This document shows, in pieces, positions 35,463 to 46,665 of a stretch of 64,000 nt of DNA (position 1 is the stretch's first letter; every line of letters begins with the position of its first letter). The notes under the pieces were generated by a model. The model was given only the letters and a program-made list of their open reading frames with translations, did not search any database and was not told the origin of the DNA. Source of the stretch: Psococerastis gibbosa (lineage: Eukaryota > Arthropoda > Insecta > Psocodea > Psocidae); contig OZ020485.1 in the NCBI GenBank assembly GCA_963971405.1, forward strand, positions 35,173,921-35,237,920, read 5' to 3'. Made by a program: the position numbers and the translations under genes.

Positions 35463-36620
35463 TGTAGAAAATGAATGGCTAGTTTAAATTAAATTTGAAC
35501 TCACTTTGGGGAATTGGATTAGTTTTAAGACTGTTTGAATTTACAAATCACTTCAAAACTACATACTATGGTGAATTGTTTGTTGTTTCTTTATCGACGA
35601 TATAACACTACTGACATAAAGAGCGGGTTGGAGGTTGAGCCTGATTTATAGAAACCTTAACATAATCTTATCCATAACCGTGGCCGTAAGAAAGTTAAAA
35701 CAGGGAAACTTTTTATACGTCATGGAAAGGGTATAAAGTACAGGTTCCTCATGAATGCTTCCTAAACTAAATATAGTATTAACTTTGGGGCTTTACGGTT
35801 AAGGTTATGTTATTTTTTTCTATAAATCATGCCTTAGTCACTAGCATACTTCAGGACCCACACAGGCATTGACAAATTGACAATTGACATGTCCAAATGC
35901 CGGTGTTGATAAATTTTTGTGAAAGGTCCTCCTAAATTAGTGAAAAAATCTTTGTGTTTGGAGTAAAACTATTGGAATGTAGGTGCAATGATGCTCTTCA
36001 TTAATGAGTGCCTTAAAGTAGAGCACAGAAAAAGTCTTACAAATTACTCCCGCAACCGAAGCGATGCCAAAATGTCCAATGTTTCGCTTAAGCTGCATGT
36101 AAAGCCGCTTTGTTAATTAACCGCCCTCCATAGATATAGCTTATCGCTGCGATGGTAACATTACAATAACAGCTTAGAACATTATTTAAATGTCCAATTG
36201 GTAGAAGTGTAGCATAAGCACCCTGGGCAGTGTAAGATAGTATAGTTTTAGGCTAATAACCGTTGGTGCCTACAGTACATTAGCGCCAAATCAATAAGAG
36301 GACTTGCTTTAATAGAAAACCCATTAACATGAAATGTTAATCTAGGCTGCTTTTGATTTGGAGTGTATTGAGACTAATGTAAGCAAACTAACATAAGGAC
36401 TTGCGTTAAGCTAATCCCTTACTACTTGCTATTTTTCACTCTGATGACAAATAGGCTACTGGGAAATTGCTAAATTACAGCATATAAACATAAATATTGA
36501 ATAGTAGCGTGTAAAGGTTTACTGCGTCTGTATATTTGTTATTCCCGTGAGCCGTCCACTGAGACGATGAAAACCGGCAGGCGTATATAACAGTAATGTA
36601 CGACACAGAACTGTTTAAGC

Positions 36621-36706
36621 TCAGTCTGCTGTCTGCCGATCATCAGAACTGCTAGAAGCTCCATCAACAACTCCTACTTCATCGATGGCTGGGCCTAAGT
36701 CTGATC
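36621..36706 (-). CDS. Putative terminal exon of an unrecognised gene (partial)
   Basis: The acceptor is strong: a pyrimidine-rich 'gtctttttcatttcag' ends at 36707. The frame after it reads SDLGPAIDEVGVVDGA then SSSSDDRQTAD and a TGA at 36621-36623, an acidic/serine-rich tail. A matching donor (gtcaaa|gtaagt) closes a possible upstream exon at 36867, and the phases agree (one base left plus two). That would add about 12 or more residues, VYGTEGHGQ. I do not recognise the protein. No earlier exon is identified because a MITE begins about 80 bp further upstream. It may be real or fortuitous. Confidence 0.35.
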
Positions 36707-36866
36707 CTGAAATGAAAAAGACGCAAAATTACGGCTATCCTATAATTTACCTGTAACGTTGAAAATTTAAATAAATTAGTACATACTGTAGAACATCAAT
36801 TATTCAATTCACTTCAGAAAAAAAAGTTCGCGACTTGGCTGCCACCGAAAACACGTGAAGACTTAC

Positions 36867-36940
36867 TTTGACCGTGACCTTCAGTACCATATACACCTTG
36901 ACGATAGAAATAATTTTTGGCCGTTGCTTTTTTGATAAGG
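36867..36940 (-). CDS. Possible penultimate exon of the same unrecognised gene
   Basis: The minus-strand frame NYFYRQGVYGTEGHGQ ends at a good donor whose phase fits the exon at 36621-36706. No convincing acceptor lies between it and the MITE at 36945, so its 5' border is unknown. The MITE may have landed in or next to the exon. Confidence 0.25.
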
Positions 36941-36944
36941 CGCC

Positions 36945-37320
36945 CATTCCATTGACCGGCTAGGGCTCTTTCCAAAAACAGTGACGTGGTAGCAGACATT
37001 CAAGACATAGGTTGCGTTTCCACCGATCTCGCATTGCAGAATGCAAATGACATTGACGGAAATTAGAATTTTTCTTTTTATAGAAATCTATTAAAATGTT
37101 TGTACTTAACATATCCCATGACGCCATTTTTTTAATTATAGTTTGTTTGTTTGTGATTTTACTGTATGATCATTGATCAATTTTAACTATGGCATAGAGG
37201 AAAATAAACATTTCCGTCAATTCTGCAATGCGAGGTCGGTGGAAACGTCCCCTAAGTCTTGAATGTCTGCTAGCACGTCACCGTTTTTGGAAATAGCCCT
37301 AGCCGGTCAATGGAATAAAT
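36945..37320. mobile_element. MITE with TTAGGCGG-type ends, copy 2
   Basis: It matches 18868-19266 throughout: outer arms 'attccattgaccggctaggg', inner arms 'agacattcaagacatagg' and 'ctcgcattgcagaatgcaa', core 'tatgatcattgatcaatttt'. Its right terminus is cut off by an (AAAT)n microsatellite at 37318-37347. Confidence 0.85.
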
Positions 37321-37347
37321 AAATAAATAAAATAAATAAATAATCGT
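37318..37347. repeat. (AAAT)n microsatellite
   Basis: Imperfect AAAT repeats directly follow the truncated MITE arm; the stretch may be a retroelement tail or slippage product. Confidence 0.8.
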
Positions 37348-37421
37348 TTATTAGCAAACAGACAATGTCCAATAATATGCAAATTAATGGGCACCTAAAT
37401 AAATATTGTGGTTCTACACTG

Positions 37422-37594
37422 GCCCACTAGGGATTATAATGTTGGATAAATTATTATCAGCCCATAATTTGCTATAATCCAATATTGGTGCGGCACTTAC
37501 AATTTATTATCGGATTATAGCGAATTATATGCTGATAATTATTGATCCTGATATTTAATCCAACATTTTAATCTCTCCTAGGCTAGTCCCTAGT
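37422..37594. mobile_element. Foldback MITE
   Basis: 'cccactagggattataatg' with 'ttggataaattattatcagc' faces the inverse 'gctgataattattgatcctg' and 'ccctagtagg'. The arms are about 75 bp and the loop is short. No ORF. Confidence 0.65.
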
Positions 37595-37599
37595 AGGAT

Positions 37600-38780
37600 T
37601 AATCTTCACGGCATGGACGTTTATTGCCACTTTGCCTACTGGGGTTTGGCTTAAATTTTAAACCCCAGTGGCCAAATGAGTACCTATCGTCGGAGTGTAC
37701 CACCTTATCAAGTAGGCTAAGGTATATCTAAAGCACTCACAACTTTTCAGTTGCATCATAAGTTGAAGTAGTGTATGAGGTTTTTCAATTAATTAATGTA
37801 ATCCGCCCACATAGGACAACCCCGAGCAATATTTTTTTTACATCCATTGTAAATGTAGATTGTACTGCTAAATTTTCAATTTTTCACATGAAATATTATC
37901 AGTCTAAAAGACACGTTAAAGTGCTTAAGGCTGCGGTATAGTAGCATCGCCATCATATTTGAGTTATAACTTTCTTAATTTAATAGTTAAAATTGTGAAA
38001 TTTTTTAGGATAGTGTATAATAGAGTAGTCTAAGTGCCCAGTATATTGAAAACTAAAAATTAGGCCTAACTTACCTAATATGGCCTATTTACCTTGAATT
38101 TTACCACTTTTTGCCACTTCTAGGCTTATAACAATATTATTTCAGCTCCTAAATTTCTAAAATTGGTAATGATTATGGAAAATCATCTGGGCTATATGCC
38201 CAGTATATATGAATACGGTACAGTAGATCTAAATAGTACTTTTTCCATTTTTAGTCTGAATTTAGCCACTTTTTGACATTTTTGCCCCGTAGAATTTTTT
38301 ATTTTGAAGATAGAGTATAAAAATTTTACCTGTAGATTCATTTAATCTTAAGAATTAATTTGCATTCATTTTTGTTAGTGAAAAAATATATATATATTGC
38401 GTAAAATGTCAATTACAAAACCATCCTACTAAACCCGCGAATATGCAAATAGCAACTTGAAATAAATACAGATGTTATAGTGTTAATACATCTTTTTGCT
38501 CTCAAATTTTCATATCAATAACTTAGAAACTTATTACGTAAAAAAATAAAATTAAAATAAGCCCGTGCATTCAGGCAAGAAAGGCATAACAAATGAATTG
38601 GGGTTGGTACCCTAATACGGTTCAGCGCATGGTTTCAGTACCTTCCCAAATTTTGAAGGTAGTGGTGTTTTTCTCTCGCCGGTGAATCTCGCTCGTATTT
38701 ATTTTCGCTCGCGGAATAATTAAGTTATCAATAGGCTAAGGTATCTGTTTCTTTTGTGTATATTTGTGCATTGTGCTTAT
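37600..38780. other. Upstream region of the Mutator-YqaJ gene, AT-rich
   Basis: No gene or clear element. The last 150 bp before the ATG at 38782 contain 'ctcgctcgtatttattttcg', without a canonical TATA box. It is the expected promoter/5' UTR area, but no specific site is supported. Confidence 0.4.
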
Positions 38781-38781
38781 C

Positions 38782-41700
38782 ATGGGAAATAAACGAGATG
38801 CTTCGAGAAATTACTGGAGTAAAAACAGAAGGTATGTATTTCTTATCAGTTATTTCATTTTAATATATCTTGTCTGAATATGTAAAACTTAAAATAAGCC
38901 TTACGTTTGTTGGTATCACGACTTCACGTACCTAGGGCTAGGTAATAATCCTAGGTAACATAGGCTACATAGCTATAGGTATTTCTTTGTAAACTATGTA
39001 AAATAAGTATACGAGGATGCGCACCTGTAAATGTTAATTATGAGTAGGCTAAAAGTGCAGCAATGGGTTACTTGTGGAATAAAAAAGGTCTTCGTATTAG
39101 AATAAATGAATAAAATAATTAAAACAATTCCTACACTAGGTACATAAGACGAGATGGTGGGAACGGGCTGCAATTAGTTATTTCATAATTTTTATTATAT
39201 GTCATTACGGTTCTTCGAGTGGAAAAAATGAGAACCTTATCTGTTGCAGTTCTCCGATTTGGGAATTCTTATATCTCCATCATAATCAGTGACAATGAGA
39301 TAGTAGAAATCAATATGAAAAATTAAATTAAATTTAAGTCAAGAATCTGTCAAATGTAGTTCATGAGGAAGCAGTAGATGAGCTGATGGGAGTGGTTGAT
39401 CTGAATGTGTACTTAGGCCTATGTATAGAAGATTCCAGCCTTAAAAGTCTTAGATTTATATACATTCCTTATACAACATATTTCCTGAAACGTGAAGAAT
39501 TATGAACCCCGGTCTTAGAAGTTACTGTCAACAGTGTCAATATTATACTGTAGATACCATTGTATTACTATGAACAGCTGTATTTATAGCCTACATCTTA
39601 CTATTCCAGGAAAGGTGGACGAGGGAAATTCATTCGATTACCACCAAGCAGTACCGAAATATCTCTGGAGCCAGAAACAACAATAAACGTTGATACACCC
39701 ATTGTTTGGCCCATTGATCAGAGTACGCCCATCAGCACTTGGTGTACCGAAGGGGTACACGAAGATTCCACTTCAACAGTCAATAATATTCCTCCTTATA
39801 CCCATAGTGACGGTGAGTGTACCTTTCAATTATTTAGGGCCATGGTATTATATATAGTATGTATTCAACCGCGAGTAGGGATATAATAACAATGTTAGCA
39901 AGTTGCAAGTAATTCCTCTGTCTCCCTGCGTCCCCTGACGAAAATATTCAGGTTATAGGCCATAATTAATTATAATTGTTGTGTTTATCATTCGTTTTCA
40001 TTCAGGGCCTTCTCACATAAAGTCCTTTTCGTAAGTTTTGCCGTAGTTAGGGGCGCCGGCCCGACCCTTCCATGCTTCCATGCTTCCAGGCCTCGTGCTT
40101 TGCGTTACGTTGTCCATCAAGAAACACACTAGACCTGATTATTGAAATACTTTTCTATTTGACCGAAGTCATATTCAAAATTAAATTTATTATCGAGATC
40201 TCCTCTCCATATTGCCTTTCAAACCCCCGCGATGGTGTCAAGACGCGGGGGTGATTGGGAACTAAGGTGATGCCCCCTCCTCTAATTTAAAAAGCTGCGC
40301 ACGCCCTTGATCGCGCCCATTCTATATAAATGTGGTCAGAAAAAAACTAAAAAACGTAGAAGAGCGTTTCCTCTAGAACGAGTGCCACAGCTTTCTTCGT
40401 AGAGAAGAGCAGCCTCAAAAGATCTCAACACATTTTTAATTCTAGGTACCATATAGTGGGGTTTTACTTTGACTTGTTTTGGCAGCGAGAAACATTAGAG
40501 ATTCTACAGATTAAGACATATTTAATAGAACTGTAAACAGTGGAAATGTTTTATTGATATCTCCCCTATTACATACAGGCCTACTCGAATATTCGATCCA
40601 ATAAATATTGGTGGACTAAAAATGCGAAAGTGCAAGGTCTAAATTCAGAATCAAATCGTATAGGCTATTCAATATAAATATTTCTTGGATCGAATTTTCA
40701 TTCGAGGATGTAATCATGGCCTGTATGTTCGAGATAGTCTGATTTTCTGTATGCAAAATACTTCAGATTTTACTTATTCAATATACATGTACAGTAGGTA
40801 CAAAATGGAGGGATTTTACTCTTTTATTTTAAATTGCAAGTATAGAATATTCCAAAAAATTCAATATAAATTCAATGTTTAAAACCAAATATTAGATTCT
40901 ACAAACCTTGACTAATTCCTATAAATGGTAGATTTTTCTGAGTTCAGGTGTTAATTTTTTGTCAAGTTCGTTTTTTTCGGCCTGACTGCGGCATGTTGTT
41001 TATCTTCTAGGGCAACCTACAAACTACTTAGTTCCATTTTGTGAATGCGGTGCAATGGTATAGATTGTGAATGTTGAATGCGACAGGTCGTTTTTAATTG
41101 TAATAAAATTCTCCCCCCCCCCCCGGTCTCCAGTGTATAGCCTAGGATGTGTATTGGTTTCTTATACTTGGAACTTGAATACATAGGTTCCAATTTTAGG
41201 CTAAATTCTCCCGCCCCCTCTGAGAAAAATGCCTAAATCCGCGCCTGGTTGGTATCACCATTCTGAACAGGTTCAGCAATTTGGCCGTTATGCATACATA
41301 ACTAGGTCGCAGAGCGGGTCAGAACTTTTAAAAAAAATGCAGGAGATAAAAAACAACGTTATTTTTTATTATTTAAATGTCGAAAACAAAAGTTGCCTTT
41401 TTACTTCTTTTGTTTTACTGAACTTGAATAGTATAGTGTATATAATGTATTTCATACACATTAAAAAAAATTAAATAATGAAAAGTCATATAGTTTGCAA
41501 GGTAGACTTCAGAAGTGAATGAGCCATCTATCAAAATCTTGGGGTCCTAAAGCCCTCCCCCCAGAAATTTTGGGAATTTACGCCGATGACATGCACTGTA
41601 ACGTATACAGTAGGAAAAGGGAACTCACATCCTAACGCATGGTGCCCCTAATTTAGTTATACACAGTTACAGCATGTACTGGATTTAAAAATAAAAGTAG

Positions 41701-44700
41701 TGGCTTGCCAACATGTTAAAACCATTGGCGTAAATTCCCAAAATTTCTGGGGGGGGGGGGGCTTTAGGACCCCAAGATTTTGATTCATTACTCATTAACT
41801 TCTGAAGTCTGCCTAGCAAATTATATTACTTTTTATTATTTAAATTTTTTTTTTTTTATGAAATACATTACACACAAAACTATTCAAGTGCAGTAAAACA
41901 ATAAATGGGCCCAAATTAGTGAACTTTTGCTCATGTTTTACCCTGGAAGAAGGGGGGCCAGGGCAAGGACGGCTATAGGGGGTAGGGGCCCCCCAAAAAC
42001 TTAGTAAATCTATTGTAAATTAATCTATAACGCTGTAATTTAATCGATCCTACATATGTTTTTCCTATTTTGACCCACAACTACCCCCCCCACCAATGGG
42101 CTGGATCCGTCCCTGGGCCCGAGAAGAAAAATCGATAAATAGGCCCAAATTAGTGCGGTTTTACGCATTTTAAAAGCATCACAGTTGAGATTTTACCGAC
42201 GAATAAATCTACCACTGAGGGGGGCCCGGGGGTCTCCCCCGTAGAAAAAGCAATTTGAGTAATATATTTTTTGTGAAAGTACTTGTAACTTGGTCAATAT
42301 GAAGATTTTTTTATGATGTCTTTCATGTCAAATAAGCATACCAAGAATTAATTTCCCTTTCGATATTGTGGATACTATGCCTTTCGCCTCCATAGCGTCT
42401 ATGTCACCCCCCCCCCCCCAAGGACCCCCTATTTATGCCAATGGTTAAAAAGTCATTAGTACGAACAATGTGTATGATAGTTATACCTCATAATTTTATT
42501 TTATTTCAGGGAAGAGGCGAATATATCTCGTCGACGTACATTACCTATTTCGCCAACTCCAGGAAACATATTCCCACGGTTCCTGCGACTGTTCTTTTCG
42601 GGACATGGTAATTATAAAAGAGAGTAAAAGGGGTCTATTGAACGCTTGGACCTTCAGGTGTAATATGTGTAAATTGGAACAAACAGTTAAGTCAGAAAAG
42701 ACGGAAGGGTATAATTCAAGCAACTTCAAGGTGGCCAATGCTGCGATTGGTGCAGGAATTCATTTTACGCAAGCCATGGATTTTCTTTCTGGCATGGACA
42801 TCACGCCGTTAAGTATTAATACCTTTCAAAAAGGTTATGAAGTGGTTTCTAGGCAGTTAATGAAGACCACCGAGGAAAGTCTGGAACTGGCAGCAGGCGA
42901 AGAATGGCGTCTAGCAGAAAAGGAAGGCTGCGTCGACGATGATGGTGTCGCAAATGTAACTGTGGAAGTGGATGGAGCTTGGTGTTCTCGTTCCTACCAG
43001 GGACACTACAAGTCGCTTGCAGGTTTTGCTTGCATAATAGGTGAAAGAACAGGAAAGGTTTTAGACTACGGGGTAAAAAATCGATACTGTGTGCTTTGTG
43101 AGAGGGCAGAGAAAAAACGTCTCAAACTAGGCCAAGAAGTGTCACCGAAATCACATATATGTTATAAAAATTGGTCTTTACCCCCAAATGGAATGGAGGC
43201 AGCCATACTGGCCGAGTGTTTCACAAGAAGTGTCGAAAAATACAAGCTCCGGTATGTGAAGTTCATAGGAGATGGTGATTCCTCCACCTATAAGACAGTC
43301 CTAGATGCCGAGCCATATGGGCCTTCCATAATTCCAAAAAAACTGGAATGCGTTATACACATAAGCCGGGTATTTTATAGAAAGTTACGAGAGTTAGGGA
43401 AAAAGAAACAACATCCAAAGGAGCTCCGTGACTTCATAAAAAGTAAAAAATTCATCAAAGAGTTGAGGCAAAAAATAAGTGAGGCGTCTTCCTATTTCCG
43501 AGAAGACGACAGTAAATCAGATGACGCAAAATCTATAAATTTGCAAAGATGCTTATTAAGTGTTCTTCGCCACTGTTTGGGCAATCATATGTTATGCAGT
43601 GCTGCAGTCTCATGTGAATGTGATGGAGGCGATTGGAACTCCCTATGGACCACCAAGGCAGGGGTAATATTTTTTGCAGAAATATCCACAGCATTTGCCA
43701 GGGTAGTAACAAATGCTGCTTCCTTGTTAGAAAATAAAACTACGAATAAAGCGGAATCATTCAACAGCATTTTAAACAGATACAACCTGGCAAAAAGGGT
43801 GATGAATTACCAGCGCAATGGGTATAATGTTCGAGCTGCAGCTGCCATAATTCAGAAAAATAGTCGTGGACATTTCATTGGCGAGTCAACTCTTGCTCTC
43901 ACTGGCCGTAGCCCCAGCAGTGCTATAAAAATAAATGAACGCCGTAAACTGAAAAAACGCAAAGCCCGAACTAATGTGTTGGACGAGCCAACTTCAAAGC
44001 GACGTCGGTTATTTTTTTATAAAAATGACCAATATGGGGCACCAAAGGAGGACTTGGCCAGTCGCGGATTTCCTCTACTCACAAAGGAAGACATGCTGAA
44101 GAGCATAGAAAATAATGCTGTGGGGTTTCAGCAATTGGAAATTAGGACTAGGCTACAAGCGCTGATACCAGAGTGGCACTGCGAGCGAAAGAAAAGGCTG
44201 ACTGCTAGCAACTTTGGACCTGTTATATGTGCGACAAAGCGAAAAAACATGAACAAGTTCGTACAATCAATACATAAGGGTGCTCCATCTACAGCGGCCA
44301 TTACATGGGGAAGGGACAATGAAGAGGTGGCTAGACTCGCGTATGAGTATGCGACTGGCAGCAAAGTTCAGAGGTCTGGATTAGTTGTAAGGTCAGACTA
44401 TCCTTTCCTCGCTGCTTCGCCCGACGGTGTCATAGGTGACAACATGCTATTGGAGATAAAGTGCCCTTATTCGGCGATAGGAATCAGCACACCAGAAGAG
44501 GCAATTACTTCGGGGAAACTGAAGTATTTGAAAATCTCCGATGAAGGCCTCATTTTCAACAAGAAAGATAGATACTATCATCAAGTCCAGGGGCAGCTAT
44601 TTATGACCAAAAAAAAAACTTGCCACTTTTTCATTTGGACCCCAATGTGGACACTGTGCTTACAGGTGGATAGCGACGCACAATGGCGAAAGAACATCCC

Positions 44701-44713
44701 AAAACTACAATAG
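38782..44713 (+). CDS. Mutator-like transposase domain fused to YqaJ-type exonuclease, 3 exons, 818 aa
   Basis: Exons 38782-38831, 39610-39812 and 42510-44713 join in phase at GT..AG borders and total 2457 bp. The N-terminus MGNKRDASRNYWSKNRR is basic. A Mutator-like (MULE-type) domain spans about 130-450: C135xxC138, an acidic 'VEVDGAW' at D239 and 'FIGDGDSST' at D339/D341, consistent with a DDE/RNase H-like fold. Next comes a KRKRR-rich linker. A YqaJ/lambda-exonuclease-like PD-(D/E)XK domain spans about 620-818: LTASNFG (~648), WGRDNEE (684-690), SPDG with D723, LEIKCP with E733/K735 and YYHQVQGQLF. Such exonucleases digest one strand of dsDNA 5'-3' to prepare recombination. The fusion occurs in arthropod genomes (family knowledge). 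The stop codon lies at the very left edge of polymerase element A. Host gene versus mobile-element gene is open. Confidence 0.88.
41405..41912. repeat. Long inverted repeat (about 185-bp arms)
   Basis: Arms at about 41405-41590 and 41722-41912 are complementary: 'tcaaaatcttggggtcctaa', 'agacttcagaagt', 'ttttgggaatttacgcc' and 'ttgttttact' recur inverted. The 130-bp centre is non-coding. It would fold into a long hairpin in the intron transcript; probably a MITE or foldback element. Confidence 0.85.
41959..42115. mobile_element. hAT-like MITE, inverted copy of 1646-1812
   Basis: The right end 'atccgtccctg' is the complement of the 'cagggacggat' start at 1646. The interior words 'aacttagtaaatctattgta' and 'taatttaatcgatcctacat' match the other copy inverted. 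Confidence 0.75.
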
Positions 44714-44976
44714 TAGTATAGAAAGGGGGTTTCTGGCGCTTACCCCACCCCCCGTCGAGCTACCCCACCCCCCGTCGTGCTACCCCTCGTGGGTGGTCTG
44801 ATTTTTTTTTTTTTTTTTTTTTTTTTCCACCCCCCCGTCATGCTACCCCTCGTGGGTGGTCTAATTTTTTTTTTATTAATTAATTATTATTAATTTATAT
44901 TATAATTATAATTATTATTATATTATTATTAATTATATTATAATTTATATTAATTAATATTATTAATAATTTTTTA

Positions 44977-45017
<41 letters not shown>

Positions 45018-45190
45018 GTGTTAATTGAATTAAAACATTTCTTTCTTCTTCTTTCTTCTTCGTGGGTGGTCTTTGTACCCCGCCGTGCTTATCCCGTTGT
45101 CTATCTATCTCTGTACCAGGTGGGTGGTCTATGACGCACCCCCCCCCCCCTCCCCGTAGTACAGCGTACATCTAGAATGTTCCAAATGTG
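44714..45190. repeat. Low-complexity left end of element A
   Basis: C-rich 'accccccgtcg' repeats alternate with 'gtgggtggtc' (about 44789, 44849, 45062, 45121). Poly-T runs of up to about 28 nt and an AT-only stretch (44876-44990) follow. Copy B has the same plan at 52164-52590 with a different AT-rich middle, so this part evolves by slippage. Confidence 0.75.
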
Positions 45191-45297
45191 TCGTTACAAA
45201 AGGCATCGCCTTGGGTTGAGGAGCTTAGTTGAAGCCAAACCTTCATTCAAGACTCAAGTAATACCACTTTATAAGTAAAATTGTATAATCTTACAAC
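45191..45297 (+). promoter_or_regulatory. Shared upstream module of the 101-aa ORF (copy A)
   Basis: This ~107-bp segment contains 'acaaaaggcatcgccttggg' and 'ttgaggagcttagttgaa', then 'ccttcattc' and 'taataccactt', immediately before the ATG. The same module, about 80% identical, precedes the polymerase ORF at 46564-46665. Duplication ahead of both genes points to a common promoter/5' UTR; function is inferred from position only. Confidence 0.65.
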
Positions 45298-45603
45298 ATG
45301 ACATCTCTATTCAATAAAGTTAATGCCATCAACCAAGTAGCCGGGCCTACCATATCAATGCGAAAACTAGTGATTGGAGTTAAATACCTAATATTGAAAA
45401 TAGTGCAAATCGAAAAAACAGAATATGGACCAGCTGTAAAAGTCATATTGCGAGGATTGGAAAAAGAAGTCGTGGAATGTTTTGTGCCTCAACAATATCT
45501 GCCAGCCTTTCAACAAAGTGAAGTTACTCCAGGAGCTGAGATGTATCTTATCGTTTCAAGCCATCGGGGAAAAAATAGTGTCAACCTACAGATCATAGAA
45601 TGA
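45298..45603 (+). CDS. Small 101-aa protein of the polymerase element (copy A)
   Basis: The function is not recognised with confidence. The sequence is rich in alternating hydrophobic stretches (KYLILKIVQIEKTEYG, PAVKVILRGLEKEVVECF, EMYLIVSSH, VNLQIIE) separated by turns, as expected for a small beta-barrel. An OB-fold single-strand DNA-binding role would suit its place beside a DNA polymerase, but that is inference. Basic and acidic residues are balanced; there is no signal peptide or membrane segment. It is intact in copies A and B, with one amino-acid difference (Ser17 here, Pro17 in B) among few silent changes, which suggests recent duplication or constraint. The ATG is the first in the frame and follows the shared upstream module. 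Confidence 0.75.
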   Translation: MTSLFNKVNAINQVAGPTISMRKLVIGVKYLILKIVQIEKTEYGPAVKVILRGLEKEVVECFVPQQYLPAFQQSEVTPGAEMYLIVSSHRGKNSVNLQIIE

Positions 45604-45866
45604 ATATTTCATGATGTATTATTATTGTAAACTACAGAAATAATGTAAATATATGAATAATTTCTATATATATTTTGTTCTTGTTTTATTAATTTCATAA
45701 CTAGTTTTAAGCTTACAGTTAGATGATGATGAGTATTAAAAACTAATGTTTGAAAGAAACAAGCTATTGCTTCAGTCATAATCGAGTACTTGAACGGTGA
45801 AGGGTTATCATAATCATAGACTATGAAATGATGTAAATCAAATAATTAAACGAGTACATTAGCTAA

Positions 45867-46450
45867 TTTTAATAAATCTATCCGAAGCATAGGTTTATGG
45901 GAAGTATTGATTTGGTAAATAGTTAACCGTGTGCAGGTTCAAACCTGTTGTGAATCACCAGGTGCATATAACTCTGTACAGCCGTCTAATGGTTCAGACA
46001 AACAACACATTAATAAATCTACCCCTCGCGGACAGTCCATTGTAAGCTAATGTGATTTTTGTTTTCGTAAATCTATCCAACACTTATATTGAAGGGAAGT
46101 ATTGATTTGGTAAACAGAGTGCAGGTTCAAACCTGTTGTGAATCACCAGGTGCATATAACTCTGTACAGCCGTCTAATGGTTCAAACAAACAAGCCATTA
46201 ATAAATCTACCCCTCGCTGACAGTCCATTGTAAGCTAAAGTGATTTTTGTTTTCGTAAATCTATCCAACACTTAGGTTGAAGGGAAGTATTGATTTGGTA
46301 AACAAATAACAGGGTGCAGGTTCAAACCTGTTGTGAATCACCAGGTGCATATAACTCTGTACAGCCGTCTTATGGCTCAAACAAACAAGCCATTGATAAG
46401 TCTACCCCTCGCTGACAGTCCATTGTAAGCTAAAGTGATTTTTGTTTTTG
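45867..46450. repeat. About 190-bp tandem repeats, 3 units (copy A)
   Basis: Units are marked by 'gtgcaggttcaaacctgttg' at 45931, 46119 and 46314 (periods 188 and 195). Each contains a small palindrome 'caggttcaaacctg', 'ctctgtacagccgtct' and 'ctacccctcg'. Copy B has two units, copy C at least two before the window ends. They lie between the two genes of the element; a replication or recombination role is possible but unproven. Confidence 0.85.
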
Positions 46451-46563
46451 CATTAGTTGCAATCGATCGTTAGAAAATGAATGGTGTCTTAACAACATAT
46501 TATCCGCTTCGTGATGGACAATCTATCCCTGTACCCTTACCATCTATCCTTAGTGGGTGGTCG

Positions 46564-46665
46564 TCGCTACAAAAGGCATCGCCTTGGGTTGAGGAGCTTA
46601 GTTGAAACCGAACCTTCATTCGCGTAGTACCACTTCATTGTAGTGAATTTGTGTAATCGTACAGC
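46564..46665 (+). promoter_or_regulatory. Shared upstream module of the polymerase ORF (copy A)
   Basis: 'acaaaaggcatcgccttggg', 'gaggagcttagttgaaacc', 'aaccttcattcgcg' and 'gtgtaatcgtacagc' precede the ATG. This repeats the layout at 45191-45297 and is itself preceded by a 'gtgggtggtc' motif at 46553. Confidence 0.65.

Larger units (their letters stand above)
39813..42509. other. Intron 2 of the Mutator-YqaJ gene
   Basis: A 2.7-kb intron with no supported gene, holding a long inverted repeat (41405-41912), a hAT-like MITE (41959-42115) and several C or G runs (41110, 41750, 42405). Short frames such as 40072-40254 and 41229-41474 are not supported. Confidence 0.7.

Noticed and set aside
45867..46450. 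CRISPR array
   Set aside because: Units of about 190 bp are repeated throughout, without unique spacers, in a eukaryotic genome.
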